Assembly (NCBI RefSeq): GCF_013141765.1
Contig: NZ_WHOD01000020.1
Location: 1 to 64,000 of the forward strand
Direction: 5' to 3'
Length of the DNA: 64,000 bases
From: Paenibacillus foliorum
Lineage (GTDB): Bacteria; Bacillota; Bacilli; Paenibacillales; NBRC-103111
Positions 9,669 to 18,895 of the stretch are shown one piece after another. The position numbers and the translations under genes were made by a program. The first letter of the stretch is position 1. Every line of letters starts with the position of its first letter. The notes under the pieces are model-generated. The model made no database searches. It was not told the DNA's origin and saw nothing but the letters and a program-made list of their open reading frames with translations.

Positions 9669-11887
9669 TACCGCCGAAACTCCCCTGGAGTTTCCCCTGT
9701 CAGCTTCTTAAACATTCGAATGAACGATGTAACGTTCCGGTAGCCGATCTGCTGACCGATCATCCGAACACTGAGCTCTGAGTCGGTAAGCAGCTCTCTC
9801 GCCTTCCGGATGCGTATCCGGTTCATATGCTCAATATAATTCGCTCCGGTTTTCTCCTTGATATAAACGGACAAGTAGGCGCTCGACAGATGGAGCTGAT
9901 CAGCGATTTGATCCAATGACAGCTCCTCGGAATAACGGGTTTCCATAGTTTTCAAGACGAACCCAATCACATCGTCCTTGATTTCCTTCTTAGCGCGGAT
10001 TTGGGCTACACAGAAACGGATGAAATCCTCGCAGCAGCTTCTAAATTGTTGAGCCGTATAGCAAATAGTAAACCGCTTCAGGGCTATTTCGGCTTCCATT
10101 AGAAAGGAGGCTTCCACTCCGCTATGCTCCATAGCTTTCACCATACGTGAACCGAAACTGAATGCAAGCTGCCGGAACTGAGCGAGCGTTGCTTGCTTCT
10201 TTTCCATGCAATCGAGCATGCTTTGAATAGCGTGCAGGCTGCCTTTATCGTTTCCGGCTACAATATGGGCCAACAAATTTTGCTCTTGGTCCGCAGGAAA
10301 GGCAAACATGGAAGAGACGCTGTCGTCGTGCTTCGTGATGATCTGCGTCTCGTCCAACAGACAAGCTTGGAGCAGCATTGCGGACACCTGCTCGTAAGCT
10401 TGATGGAGCTTGGAGGAGTGGTCAAACAGCGGGCTTACCACCAGGTGAACCAGACAGGTTTGCCGGTCTCTGTCCAATGTGTGCTTTAACTGCTCCAGCG
10501 CATCTTTTACCGCTTCAGGACCATCCTGCCGGAAAACAACAGAGATGATTTGATTATTCTCGATTTGAAAGGTATAGGCACGGTGCCCGTGCTCGGACAG
10601 CACAATTTCTGCGTATTCCCTAATCCAGCGTTTAATCCCGTCGTCAATAGCGACTAAGCTCCTATTATTCAATTGATACAGGATAAGGAAAAAAGGACCC
10701 TCGGACTGAAGAAAATCCTGCCATTCGGAAATACCGGTATGCAAAGATTTTAATCTTGCGATATAGCTGTAATTGGTTAGCAATGACTTGCTGTTCCTCA
10801 GCTCGTAATGAACCTGTGACCGTTCCTCGATCAGCTTGCCAATGTGATTGCTAATCGTATCAAATTCTTCAATGGCTGTTTCCATTCGAGGATGATGTTC
10901 ATAAGGCAGCTTCAGCGAAGCGATGATGCGCTTAACCGGGGAGTGCAAGCGTCTGCTGAGCCCGTAGGAAACAGCAAGCGCAACGGCTATCGATAATAGC
11001 AGTATAACGGTTTGTGTCACCTGAAGCTTGGATATTTGATTCGCAATATTCGAGTAAGGAACAGCCATTGTGTAACGAAGCCCGTTCTGCGGATCTACAT
11101 GCTGAAAGAAGTATTGGTTTTGATAAAGCTTCCATGATTCCCCTTGGGTAAAGGCAGGAAATTCCCCGATAGAACTGGCGGAAAGCGAGTTGTACAACGT
11201 TTCTCCCTGATCGGTTTGGATCAAAAAAGGGACGTTCCCCAGAAAAGCTTGATCCATCTTATCCGCATCCAGCATAGCAATTAGCTCATAATTGCTTCCC
11301 TGGAGCTTCAATGAAAACGGAATGATCCTTTTCATATCCAGTACAGCATGTTCTTTGGGGTAGTTTTGTACCGGGTGGAGCCGGTAATTGTTGACTGATT
11401 CGAATTGGGCATCCCAATAAGATGCTGTATATGGCGGATTAAAATAAACGACGCCATCCAATCCCATCTTGCTGCTGCTGCCCTCTTTGTCGACCATAAA
11501 CAGATCGGAACGGTATAGTACCAACAAATTTTCCATGTAAAAAAACGGGTTATTTGCGGTTTCCTTCAGCTTTCGGACAATATCAACGACAAATAAATAA
11601 TTAATAGACTCCCGATTGGAAGGTACAAGCTGTTTATTGAATTTGATAATGGATTGATCATAATAGGTTTGGAATAGTACTGCTTTAAGCCGCTCGAAAT
11701 GAGCATTGTAGCGCTCGGCTCCTTTATCCAGCAGGAGTTGGTTGGACCGGATAATTTCCTCACGGAGGTTTTGCTGGAAAAATGAAAACAGCATCACATT
11801 AAAGGTAGAGAGCAATCCTATGATCACTAGAAAGCTCAGAAAGATTCGTAAGAGGAGCGACTTGCGCTTTAGTTTCATGCGACTCAC
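9641..11887 (-). CDS. Membrane-anchored AraC-family regulator, paralogue of the preceding gene
   Basis: This 748-aa protein has the same plan as the gene at 7401-9668: span ~14-34, extracellular sensor, span ~288-308 and AraC DNA-binding domain (LSLDQIADQLHLSSAYLSVY, then MFKKLTGETPGEFRR). GTG 11887 sits 8 bases after GGGAGG. The two genes converge and overlap by 28 bp at their 3' ends. No sugar transport or catabolic gene lies immediately upstream, so its target is not visible here; regulation of the same importer is possible. Confidence 0.88.
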   Translation of the reverse strand: MSRMKLKRKSLLLRIFLSFLVIIGLLSTFNVMLFSFFQQNLREEIIRSNQLLLDKGAERYNAHFERLKAVLFQTYYDQSIIKFNKQLVPSNRESINYLFVVDIVRKLKETANNPFFYMENLLVLYRSDLFMVDKEGSSSKMGLDGVVYFNPPYTASYWDAQFESVNNYRLHPVQNYPKEHAVLDMKRIIPFSLKLQGSNYELIAMLDADKMDQAFLGNVPFLIQTDQGETLYNSLSASSIGEFPAFTQGESWKLYQNQYFFQHVDPQNGLRYTMAVPYSNIANQISKLQVTQTVILLLSIAVALAVSYGLSRRLHSPVKRIIASLKLPYEHHPRMETAIEEFDTISNHIGKLIEERSQVHYELRNSKSLLTNYSYIARLKSLHTGISEWQDFLQSEGPFFLILYQLNNRSLVAIDDGIKRWIREYAEIVLSEHGHRAYTFQIENNQIISVVFRQDGPEAVKDALEQLKHTLDRDRQTCLVHLVVSPLFDHSSKLHQAYEQVSAMLLQACLLDETQIITKHDDSVSSMFAFPADQEQNLLAHIVAGNDKGSLHAIQSMLDCMEKKQATLAQFRQLAFSFGSRMVKAMEHSGVEASFLMEAEIALKRFTICYTAQQFRSCCEDFIRFCVAQIRAKKEIKDDVIGFVLKTMETRYSEELSLDQIADQLHLSSAYLSVYIKEKTGANYIEHMNRIRIRKARELLTDSELSVRMIGQQIGYRNVTSFIRMFKKLTGETPGEFRRYQAFSCSNN

Positions 11888-12443
11888 TGTGATTCCTCCC
11901 TCGGCAGCTAAAGTCCAGATGTCGCTCCCTACTATGCTACCAGTTCATGAAAGCGGCAATCAACCCATTTACAATACCTTTAAAATTCGATAGTTAAACG
12001 GAAGGGTCGGCGTGGCTCTGTCTAGCGGCGGTATTATCGTTCAGAAATACGGGGATATTTTTCAGATGTCGTCATGAGAGAGATTAATGAGCATCTGTAT
12101 GAGGGTAAATTTATTTTCAATACGTCAGTCGGCACTCAGGTCCGAACGTTCTGCAGCAATCCTTCCGGCCTGTCTCAACACGCACCCCTACATCCACTTG
12201 ATTGTTGAACTGAGATCAGGGGCTTATATTGCGGAGGCGATGGTGCGGGAATCACGAGAGGTCTGGCACAAGCAGGCGCTGCTGGAGTATGGATAGCTAG
12301 AAATATCATGAATAGCAAGGCGTAATGGCTGTGGTGGCTGAGATGAAAGGTCAGTGGCGAACGCTTTAGCTGGAATTATGACCTACCATTAACTGGATGT
12401 TTTCCTGCTAATCTATTCATTTATTAAATGAATCCAGAGAAAA
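11888..12443. other. Intergenic stretch with unrecognised decayed coding remnants
   Basis: Short + strand frames look coding but are broken. One holds MREINEHLYEGKFIFNTSVG from about 12073. Another, in a different frame, holds a segment ending REVWHKQALLEYG at 12294-12296. Neither has a ribosome site or a full-length frame, and I do not recognise the family. The rest of the region holds nothing I can name. Confidence 0.3.
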
Positions 12444-12476
12444 GAGGAACCTACATGCTTTGTAGGTTCCTCTATT
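12440..12476 (-). terminator. Terminator of serS
   Basis: The arms GAGGAACCTACA and TGTAGGTTCCTC lie directly after the serS stop, followed on the minus strand by TTTTCTC. Confidence 0.8.
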
Positions 12477-12478
12477 TA

Positions 12479-13762
12479 TTAAATACGCGGGACTAACCGA
12501 TCCATGCCATTCATGTAGGGCCGCAGAGCAAGAGGGATGCGTATAGCTCCGTCTTCCTCTTGATGGTTCTCAAGCAAAGGAATCAATATGCGAGGTGAAG
12601 CAACGGCTGTATTATTGAGCGTATAGCAATAGTTCAGGCTGCCTTGATCGTCGCGGTACCGAATGTTGGAGCGGCGCGCCTGAAAGTCAAGGATATTGGA
12701 CGACGAATGAGTCTCGCCATACGCTTGGCGGCTGGGCATCCAGCTTTCGAGGTCATACTGCTTGTAAGTCTTTTGGGACATGTCGCCGGTGCAGACGGCC
12801 ATCACACGGTATGGCAGCTCCAGCAGCTGCAAGAGCTCCTCCGCATTTTGCGTCAGCTCCTGAAGCATCCGCTCCGACTCCTCCAGGCTAGCCCGGCATA
12901 ATATAACCTGTTCTACTTTAGCGAATTGATGTACCCGATACAGGCCATGTACATCCCTTCCAGCAGAGCCGACTTCGTTGCGGAAGCACTGGGAAACGGC
13001 TGCAAGCTTGAGTGGCTGTGATACATCTACAATTTCATTGCTATAATAGGAAACAATAGGCACCTCCGATGTACCCACAAGCCACTTGTCTTCGTCAGAA
13101 ATGCGGTAAGTTTGTTCTTCACCTGCCGGGAAAAAACCAGTATTCATCATCGCGGCTGTACGGACTAATAGAGGAACCTCGAGCAGAGTGAAGCCTTTAT
13201 TTATAAGCAAATCGACAGCAAGCTGCTGTACGGCGCGATGAAGCTGTACGCCTGCCCCTTTAAGATAGTAGTTGCGTGAACCGGCTGTTTTCACCCCACG
13301 CGGGAGGTCGATGATCTGATGAAGCTCCCCAAGCGCAATATGATCTAAGGCTTCGAAGCCAAAAGCAGCAGGCTCCCCTACCCGACGTATTTCCACATTA
13401 TCCTCATCAGAGCGCCCGTCAGGGGTATCGGATGAAGTAATATTGGGGACCAGAAGTAATAATTTGTGGAGCTCAGCCTCTAATTCGGATAGCCCATCCT
13501 CCAGCACAGTCAGCTTCCTGTTGACTTCTCTTACTTTCGCTTTGCTTGTATCAGCATCGTCGCGTTTTCCGTGTTTAATGAGCTCATTTGTTTCACGGGT
13601 TAGTCGGTTTCGGGCTTGCCGGAGCAGCTCAATTTCTTGCAGCTGTGAGCGTCTCCGATCATCGGATGCAAGCAAATCCTTGATGGAAAGCGAAATTCCC
13701 TTCTGTTCTGCCGCCCTTTGTACCTCTTCCTTGTGTTCACGAATCCATTTGATGTCTAACAT
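12479..13762 (-). CDS. serS: Seryl-tRNA synthetase, divergent second type
   Basis: This class II synthetase charges tRNA-Ser. ATG 13762 (MLDIKWIREHKEEVQRAAEQKG) gives 427 aa. An N-terminal coiled-coil tRNA arm (residues ~30-100) is followed by motif 2 (CFRNEVGSAGRDVHGLYRVHQFAKVE) and motif 3 (TAVASPRILIPLLENHQ). Motif 3 differs from the GLAVGRTLVAILENYQ form usual in housekeeping bacterial SerRS, suggesting a second or acquired enzyme. It is monocistronic behind a T-box leader, so expression should rise when uncharged cognate tRNA accumulates. Confidence 0.92.
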   Translation of the reverse strand: MLDIKWIREHKEEVQRAAEQKGISLSIKDLLASDDRRRSQLQEIELLRQARNRLTRETNELIKHGKRDDADTSKAKVREVNRKLTVLEDGLSELEAELHKLLLLVPNITSSDTPDGRSDEDNVEIRRVGEPAAFGFEALDHIALGELHQIIDLPRGVKTAGSRNYYLKGAGVQLHRAVQQLAVDLLINKGFTLLEVPLLVRTAAMMNTGFFPAGEEQTYRISDEDKWLVGTSEVPIVSYYSNEIVDVSQPLKLAAVSQCFRNEVGSAGRDVHGLYRVHQFAKVEQVILCRASLEESERMLQELTQNAEELLQLLELPYRVMAVCTGDMSQKTYKQYDLESWMPSRQAYGETHSSSNILDFQARRSNIRYRDDQGSLNYCYTLNNTAVASPRILIPLLENHQEEDGAIRIPLALRPYMNGMDRLVPRI

Positions 13763-13769
13763 GCCACCA

Positions 13770-13995
13770 CGCTCCTTTTTAGTAAAAAAGACAAAAAGCG
13801 CCCTCATCCGTTTGGGACGAGGAGCGCTTCGGCTCGCGGTGCCACCCAACTTGACCAAACAACAAGGTTGTCTGATCCACTTTGGTTCCGCGATAACGGG
13901 CGGGTCCGGTTAACTTAGGGAGATTAACAGTCTCCTTGACGAGAACGCCTCCGAGTTGGATGCTCTTCATAGGCAGGTTGTCATTTTTCTTTTAA
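13770..13995 (-). promoter_or_regulatory. T-box leader of serS
   Basis: On the minus strand the T-box core GGGTGGCACCGCG lies at 13835-13847. A terminator hairpin follows (GCGCTCCTCGTCC to GGATGAGGGCGC, then TTTTTG, 13793-13830). The upstream promoter reads TTGAAT, 18 bases, TATACT (about 14001-14030). The leader is about 225 nt with a compact Stem I, and I could not place the specifier codon with confidence. Confidence 0.85.
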
Positions 13996-14128
13996 GTAGT
14001 ATACCTCAGGTATGTTCAAAAATTCAATGACTTATTCAGGGTCTTCTGTCCAATTTGGGAATTTTCGGAAACTTTTTTGCGTTCCCCATGTCTAATATTT
14101 CGTGTATATATCTTAGTTTAAGAGGCGG

Positions 14129-15154
14129 GTGATTCGTTTGAACAGTTTATTTGTTATTGTCATTGCACTAACAATGGGATGGGGTGCTGTGCTTCCGTCA
14201 GATATACCCTCTTCAACTAATTCCAAAAAAGAAGTGCAAGTATCGCAGCCGTCCTTGGAGCTTCTGAACATTCAGGAGCAAATCCCTAAGCTGACTGAGG
14301 TGTACCTTCGTTTATCCGTAGAGCTTATGAATAGCTACATACAGGATGGAGCTGTTCATATGCAGATAAGAAAGCTGAACAAGCACCGAGAATCACTGAC
14401 CGAGGGAGAGAAACTAACGCTTCAACAAGCCGTTTTTGATGCTGTTGACCGTTCTTTTCCTCTGCACATTGAATCTTTTGCAATCTCTGAACATCCGGAT
14501 ATTGAGGGCGTTATTAGTATGATTCGCAAGCAGGAACGCCGAATTCTAGTAGTGAACCAGGAAAAGTTCAAGGACAACGAAGGGGGCATGGCGGGGGTGT
14601 ATTGGGTTTCTTTCGCGAATGACGCTGAATTGTACCAAAAGAATGGCAGGCAGCCCCTTAAATTTGAGGACTTGAAGGATGGACAGAGGATTGATGGATG
14701 GAGCACAGGGTCAAGAACAAAGGTAAGATCTAATGATGAGCCGGAAGCAAGAGTGCTGGAGTTTGCCGTCTGGGACTCGCCGTCAGCGGATCAAGCTGTG
14801 GAAGTAACCGATATTTTACACCATGATTTGAATCACATTATTCAGATCAGTATCACGTTTGGAGGAGGCAAACAGGTCATTATTAAGGATGCGGACATTA
14901 TTGCTGAAATTGTGAAAAGGCTGAAGGCAATGAAGCTTGTTAAGTCCTATGATCAGCAGTTAAGGGCTGGTTACCTGTACTTCATGGACTTGTATGATGG
15001 AGAACAAACGGCCCGTTACGGAAGCGAATTACAGATGGATCGTATAAGATACGATTCGAACATAGATACAGACAGCTTGAACGAGTGGATTATTGAGATG
15101 GTCAGGCGCATAAATCCGGACATCCTTCCAGGATATCCAGTTCGGAAGGAATAG
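14129..15154 (+). CDS. Secreted or membrane-anchored protein with a DUF3221-like segment
   Basis: The product is about 340 aa with an N-terminal hydrophobic signal or anchor (SLFVIVIALTMGWGAV). The middle (RRILVVNQEKF, then VYWVSF, DLKDGQRIDGWSTG) resembles DUF3221-type small secreted domains of Bacillus. The C-terminal third (YFMDLYDGEQTARYGSELQ) has no family I recognise. It starts at GTG 14129 or, with better spacing from GGCGGG, TTG 14138. It is alone between the divergent T-box-serS unit and a gene remnant. Function unknown. Confidence 0.6.
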   Translation: MIRLNSLFVIVIALTMGWGAVLPSDIPSSTNSKKEVQVSQPSLELLNIQEQIPKLTEVYLRLSVELMNSYIQDGAVHMQIRKLNKHRESLTEGEKLTLQQAVFDAVDRSFPLHIESFAISEHPDIEGVISMIRKQERRILVVNQEKFKDNEGGMAGVYWVSFANDAELYQKNGRQPLKFEDLKDGQRIDGWSTGSRTKVRSNDEPEARVLEFAVWDSPSADQAVEVTDILHHDLNHIIQISITFGGGKQVIIKDADIIAEIVKRLKAMKLVKSYDQQLRAGYLYFMDLYDGEQTARYGSELQMDRIRYDSNIDTDSLNEWIIEMVRRINPDILPGYPVRKE

Positions 15155-15162
15155 CTAATGGT

Positions 15163-15360
15163 ATGTGCAGCCAGGGGGGCCGACAGCCGCATGAATGCGT
15201 GTATATCGGTGATGATCTTGGTACGGATATTCTGCCATGTGCACAAATAAATATGAAGGGCATTTGGTTAAACCGCCGGGAAGAAGCAAGCTCGCTAGCT
15301 CCAGATATAACCGTGATAACGAGCCTAAGTCAGCTCCAAGAGGTTTTGAAGTTATTGTGA
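15163..15360 (+). pseudogene. C-terminal fragment of a HAD-family hydrolase
   Basis: The 65-codon frame encodes ECVYIGDDLGTDILPCAQINMKG, the fourth HAD motif (GDDxxTD) and the following strand, near the end of a YjjG/PgmB-type phosphatase. Motifs I-III and the cap are missing, and the preceding gene ends only 8 bases upstream, so about two thirds of the gene are gone. Its end overlaps the convergent kinase gene by 9 bp. Confidence 0.6.
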
Positions 15361-16374
15361 AACGAGAGCCATTAATTTTTCGCCGCGCTGCAGATAAATA
15401 TTCAGGTGATCTGTGAGTTGAGCGTGCGCCTCCGGATTCGTAATTAATGTTCTAGCCTTTCCGGTGAATCCCCAGTTCAAGCAGCCTGTTAACCATAATA
15501 ATGACCGCAAGCGGTCCCAACTCTCTGATGTAAGAAAATCCTCTGCTTCATATCCTTCCAACAAGCATTGTGCAAGTTTGGGCGATACATTATGTGATCC
15601 GAGTCCATCTGTGCGTGAGTACCATTTAATTAACCAGGCTAAGCCTTCAATCCGATCCGTGTAGCCTATGTGCTCAAAATCAATAATACCCGTTATAGTT
15701 TCTTGTTCATCCCATAAAATATTAAGCGGATTAAGATCGGACTGCATAACAAATTCCAAATTAGTTGTATAGGCGATTTGAATATGTTCCTCTACCTGGT
15801 TCAAATAGTTGCTAAGAATGGACTCATTTTGTTCGGATAGGTTAGATGTGGCAGCGGCTTCTTTAAGCATGTGCAGGTATTTCTTACTGCCTTCAAGGTG
15901 TGACTGCTTCGGAAGCTTGGATTGATAAGTCGAAGAAACAGTATGAAGTTTTCGGGCCAATTGTCCGAATTGATAGGCTACCGTCTCGGTGCAGTGGGTA
16001 ATGTGGCGTCCATCCATCCATTCAAACAAAAAGAAGCGATATTCCGTTTCGTTCCAAATAAGCTGAATGTAATTGCTGCCGGATGCTGTAGCTTTTCTGC
16101 GCATGAAAGGAATATTGTTTTGATGCAAGAAATCAATAAACCTCATTTGTTCTGCAAGTACGGGTTCCGTTAGTTTTACAAATACATCATGCTGATAACG
16201 ATTGTCGCTGATAAATCTTGCAGAGAAGCAACCTCCGTCGATGTTGATTTTAAAATGGCGGTCTCCATGATAATTTTGCGGCAATTCCATTTCAAGGATA
16301 AGTGTTTTCGGATCAAGGCCGTAGGCTTTAATAGCGGTTGCTAACATTTCAAGCTGGTCATTCATAGGTGTCAC
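15352..16374 (-). CDS. Aminoglycoside-phosphotransferase-fold kinase (CotS/APH-like)
   Basis: This 340-aa protein has the small-molecule kinase fold. The catalytic loop reads MQSDLNPLNILW where the family has HxDxxxxN: Asp and Asn are kept but the leading His is Gln. The metal-binding IIDFEHIGY follows 20 residues later. There is no signal peptide or membrane segment. Related proteins in spore formers include CotS-like coat kinases and homoserine-kinase-like enzymes. The substrate is unknown. It is not in an operon. Confidence 0.75.
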   Translation of the reverse strand: MTPMNDQLEMLATAIKAYGLDPKTLILEMELPQNYHGDRHFKINIDGGCFSARFISDNRYQHDVFVKLTEPVLAEQMRFIDFLHQNNIPFMRRKATASGSNYIQLIWNETEYRFFLFEWMDGRHITHCTETVAYQFGQLARKLHTVSSTYQSKLPKQSHLEGSKKYLHMLKEAAATSNLSEQNESILSNYLNQVEEHIQIAYTTNLEFVMQSDLNPLNILWDEQETITGIIDFEHIGYTDRIEGLAWLIKWYSRTDGLGSHNVSPKLAQCLLEGYEAEDFLTSESWDRLRSLLWLTGCLNWGFTGKARTLITNPEAHAQLTDHLNIYLQRGEKLMALVSQ

Positions 16375-16592
16375 TCCTCGTATAGAATATACCGTCGATA
16401 TAGATAGCTCGAATCCCTAATCAACTAACGGTTTACCCGTCGATATGAATGCGGTATCATTAACAATAGTGGGTAATTATACCATTAAAATGGAGAAATC
16501 GCGAATGACTGAACTGATTACTGAGAAGGGAAAATGCTTCGACATGTAGAATGTTAATGTAGTTAAGAATACATTTATAAGGGAAGAAGGCG

Positions 16593-17510
16593 ATGATGAT
16601 CAAGACTGTCACCGTTCAAGATTTAGTGAATCGGTTCTCACTGGAAGTGCTGGCCGGCAAGTCGGAGCTGCACCGGGTGATAACCAAGCCTAAGACTCAT
16701 CGTCCGGGTCTTGAGTTTGTCGGGTATTTTGACTTTTTTCCGCAGGCGCATGTGCAAGTTCTGGGGAGAAAAGAAATCACTTATCTGCATAAGCATAGTG
16801 AGGAAGAGCGAAATCTAAGTATCGGCAATATTGTGAAATATCACCCTCCTTGCTTTGTTGTTACAAGAAGTCAAGAGGGTCTTAAATATTTGAAAAAGTA
16901 CTGTGAAGAAGAGGGAATACCTCTGTTAAGGACTTCCGAGCCGACGTCGAAGTTTTCGGACCTGATGGATAATTACTTGGCTAAAGCGTTGGCATCGGAG
17001 ATAACGATCCATGGCGTATGTGTTAACGTGTCCGGCATCGGAATTATTCTTCGCGGCAAATCGGGCGTCGGAAAGAGCGAGACTGCGCATACTTTGATCC
17101 GCCGCGGGCATCGGCTTGTAGCTGACGACATCGTGGTGCTGAAAAAAACGAGTCCCGAAACGATTATTGGCTCGCACAACGGTAAAAGCAAAGAGTTTCT
17201 GGCTCTCCGCAGTATTGGACTTATTAATGTGTCCCGGCTTTACGGAAGAAGAGCGTTTCAAGATGAAACCCGCATCGTTCTAGATATCGAGCTGACCAAA
17301 TGGCAGGAGAACGATCTGAATAATGATTTGGAGCTGGAGCCGAAGTTTACCGATTATTTAGACGTTCGCATCCCGCATATTGAAATCCAGCTTCAACCCG
17401 GAAGAGATGTGGCAGGACTTGTAGAAGCGGCTGCGAATAACTGGTATTTAAAACAGCAGGGCTACAGCGCAGTTGAGGATTTTATGAAAAGATTGGAAAG
17501 TGATAATTAA
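16593..17510 (+). CDS. hprK: HPr kinase/phosphorylase paralogue, stand-alone
   Basis: This 305-aa protein is full length for HprK. The N-terminal domain (DLVNRFSLEVLAGKSELHRVIT, then GYFDFFPQAHVQVLG) and Walker A GKSGVGKSETA at ~153 are clear, as is HRLVADDIVVL. HprK phosphorylates HPr on Ser46 to drive catabolite repression through CcpA. The signature normally read as LEIRGLGIINV...LFGAGA is here LALRSIGLINVSRLYGRRAF, so a conserved acidic residue and two glycines are changed. The usual lgt/ppaX neighbours are absent. It is probably a second copy whose activity may differ. GGGAAGAAGGCG precedes ATG 16593. Confidence 0.85.
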   Translation: MMIKTVTVQDLVNRFSLEVLAGKSELHRVITKPKTHRPGLEFVGYFDFFPQAHVQVLGRKEITYLHKHSEEERNLSIGNIVKYHPPCFVVTRSQEGLKYLKKYCEEEGIPLLRTSEPTSKFSDLMDNYLAKALASEITIHGVCVNVSGIGIILRGKSGVGKSETAHTLIRRGHRLVADDIVVLKKTSPETIIGSHNGKSKEFLALRSIGLINVSRLYGRRAFQDETRIVLDIELTKWQENDLNNDLELEPKFTDYLDVRIPHIEIQLQPGRDVAGLVEAAANNWYLKQQGYSAVEDFMKRLESDN

Positions 17511-17546
17511 GTTTAGGATGAAGCTTTTTTATAGGGAAGCATACTT

Positions 17547-17640
17547 ATGATGAAGAAGCAGCTCGAAATTTATAATTATCATGTATGGGCAACGAAAGCA
17601 GATCTTTGAGCATTTAAAGCAGCTAATACATGTAGGTAGG
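17547..17640 (+). pseudogene. DinB-family fragment, frameshifted
   Basis: ATG 17547 opens MMKKQLEIYNYHVWATK, a typical DinB/YfiT helix start, and ends at TGA 17607-17609. Shifting frame at 17597 restores QIFEHLKQL, which continues the family pattern. Past about 17640 no frame stays open with family features. I read it as the decayed first helix of a four-helix DinB protein. Confidence 0.5.
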
Positions 17641-17834
17641 CCGCTGCGGAAGAAAGCTGGATATCAGCGAAGAACCGCGTAAAACTTCGGGATAGTAAGA
17701 TAATGAAGCGTGTCGTATAAACCTCGTGCTGTATCCGCTTTCTAAGGCCCTTTCTCTTGTTCGACAGAATCATCTCGGAGGAGTAATATCTGTAGATGAG
17801 TATATGTTGGGGATGTAAGGAGACGAGGCGGTTC

Positions 17835-18767
17835 ATGGTACGGTCATATATACTCCTGCTTTTTTGTGTTTGCTGTTGGGGGAGCAATTTTGTATTCGGT
17901 TCTATATTGGTTAATGAATTTCCGCCTATTCTGCTTTCAGCGATGCGGCTGTCAGCAACCTCCTTATTTTTGATTGGGTACGGATGGTATTTTAAAAAGA
18001 TGGGGCAATTGACACGCAGAGATTTCCTGCTGCTCGTACCGCTTGGTTTTGTGGGAACGCTGATAAATCAAGCTTCTTTTTTTACAGGGTTGGAAACCAT
18101 CGATGCAACCACGGCGTCGCTCGTTCTATCACTCGCACCGATTACCGTTGCCGTGCTGGCTGCGGTGTTTCTGAAGGAAACCATTACGAGAAAGATGGTC
18201 ATTGGATCGCTTATAGCGATGGTCGGTATTTTCTTTGTGGTTGGTAAATCTGGGGGGATCAAGCCCTCAATAGGAATGCTCTACATTTTATTGGCTATGG
18301 TTTCCTTCGCAATCTCAATTATTATCATGCGCAAGCTGACAGAACGGATCGATCCATTGACGGCTACCGTATATTCCACAGTAATTGGCTCGAGTATGGT
18401 TATACCGGTTGCTTTAATTAAGGAGCCTATAACTCACGTGAGCTCACATCCTTGGGCTTGGGTGCTGCTATTTGTAACGGCCATTCTAATGCAGGGGTTA
18501 TGCGGCTTGATTTGGAATGTTCAGCTAAAACGAATTGGAGCGGGGAAAGCATCGGTTTTTCTAAACCTGCAGCCCTTTGTGGCCATGGTTGTCGGCTTCC
18601 TGCTCCTTGGCACACCAGTGACTATGGTTCAAATAGTCGGTTCTCTGCTGATTGTGGGAGGAGTCGTGCTGGCGACAGGATTTAAAAAGGAGAAGTCAGA
18701 GGCAAGCAGCGGCAAACCAGTGACTGCATCCGGTATGATACAAAAGCTGCCGAAGGTTAACGGATAA
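17835..18767 (+). CDS. EamA/DMT-superfamily transporter
   Basis: This 310-aa membrane protein has ten spans and two EamA halves (CCWGSNFVFGSILVNEFPP near the start, PLTATVYSTVIGSSMV in the second half). DMT proteins usually export amino acids or other metabolites, and the substrate is not evident here. ATG 17835 is chosen over 17796 because the hydrophobic N-terminus begins there and the upstream residues are polar and unlike the family. A terminator-like hairpin follows. Confidence 0.88.
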   Translation: MVRSYILLLFCVCCWGSNFVFGSILVNEFPPILLSAMRLSATSLFLIGYGWYFKKMGQLTRRDFLLLVPLGFVGTLINQASFFTGLETIDATTASLVLSLAPITVAVLAAVFLKETITRKMVIGSLIAMVGIFFVVGKSGGIKPSIGMLYILLAMVSFAISIIIMRKLTERIDPLTATVYSTVIGSSMVIPVALIKEPITHVSSHPWAWVLLFVTAILMQGLCGLIWNVQLKRIGAGKASVFLNLQPFVAMVVGFLLLGTPVTMVQIVGSLLIVGGVVLATGFKKEKSEASSGKPVTASGMIQKLPKVNG

Positions 18768-18776
18768 ATGGAGGGA

Positions 18777-18810
18777 GACACTGCGTACGTTATACGCGGT
18801 GTCTTATTTG
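18777..18810 (+). terminator. Terminator after the DMT transporter
   Basis: The arms GACACTGCGTA and TACGCGGTGTC around CGTTA lead into TTATTTG. Confidence 0.6.
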
Positions 18811-18895
18811 CATATAAACTGTACCTTCGGGTCATCGTCAAAACAATTTAAATATTAAAATTACATTTCGTCTAAAAATAGTGAGGAGTGATGTT

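Noticed and set aside
12073..12296. Possible C-terminal piece of a pyridoxal-dependent decarboxylase
   Set aside because: The segment with EGKFIFNTSVG has a vaguely similar rhythm, but the following frame does not match the family, so I left it unassigned.
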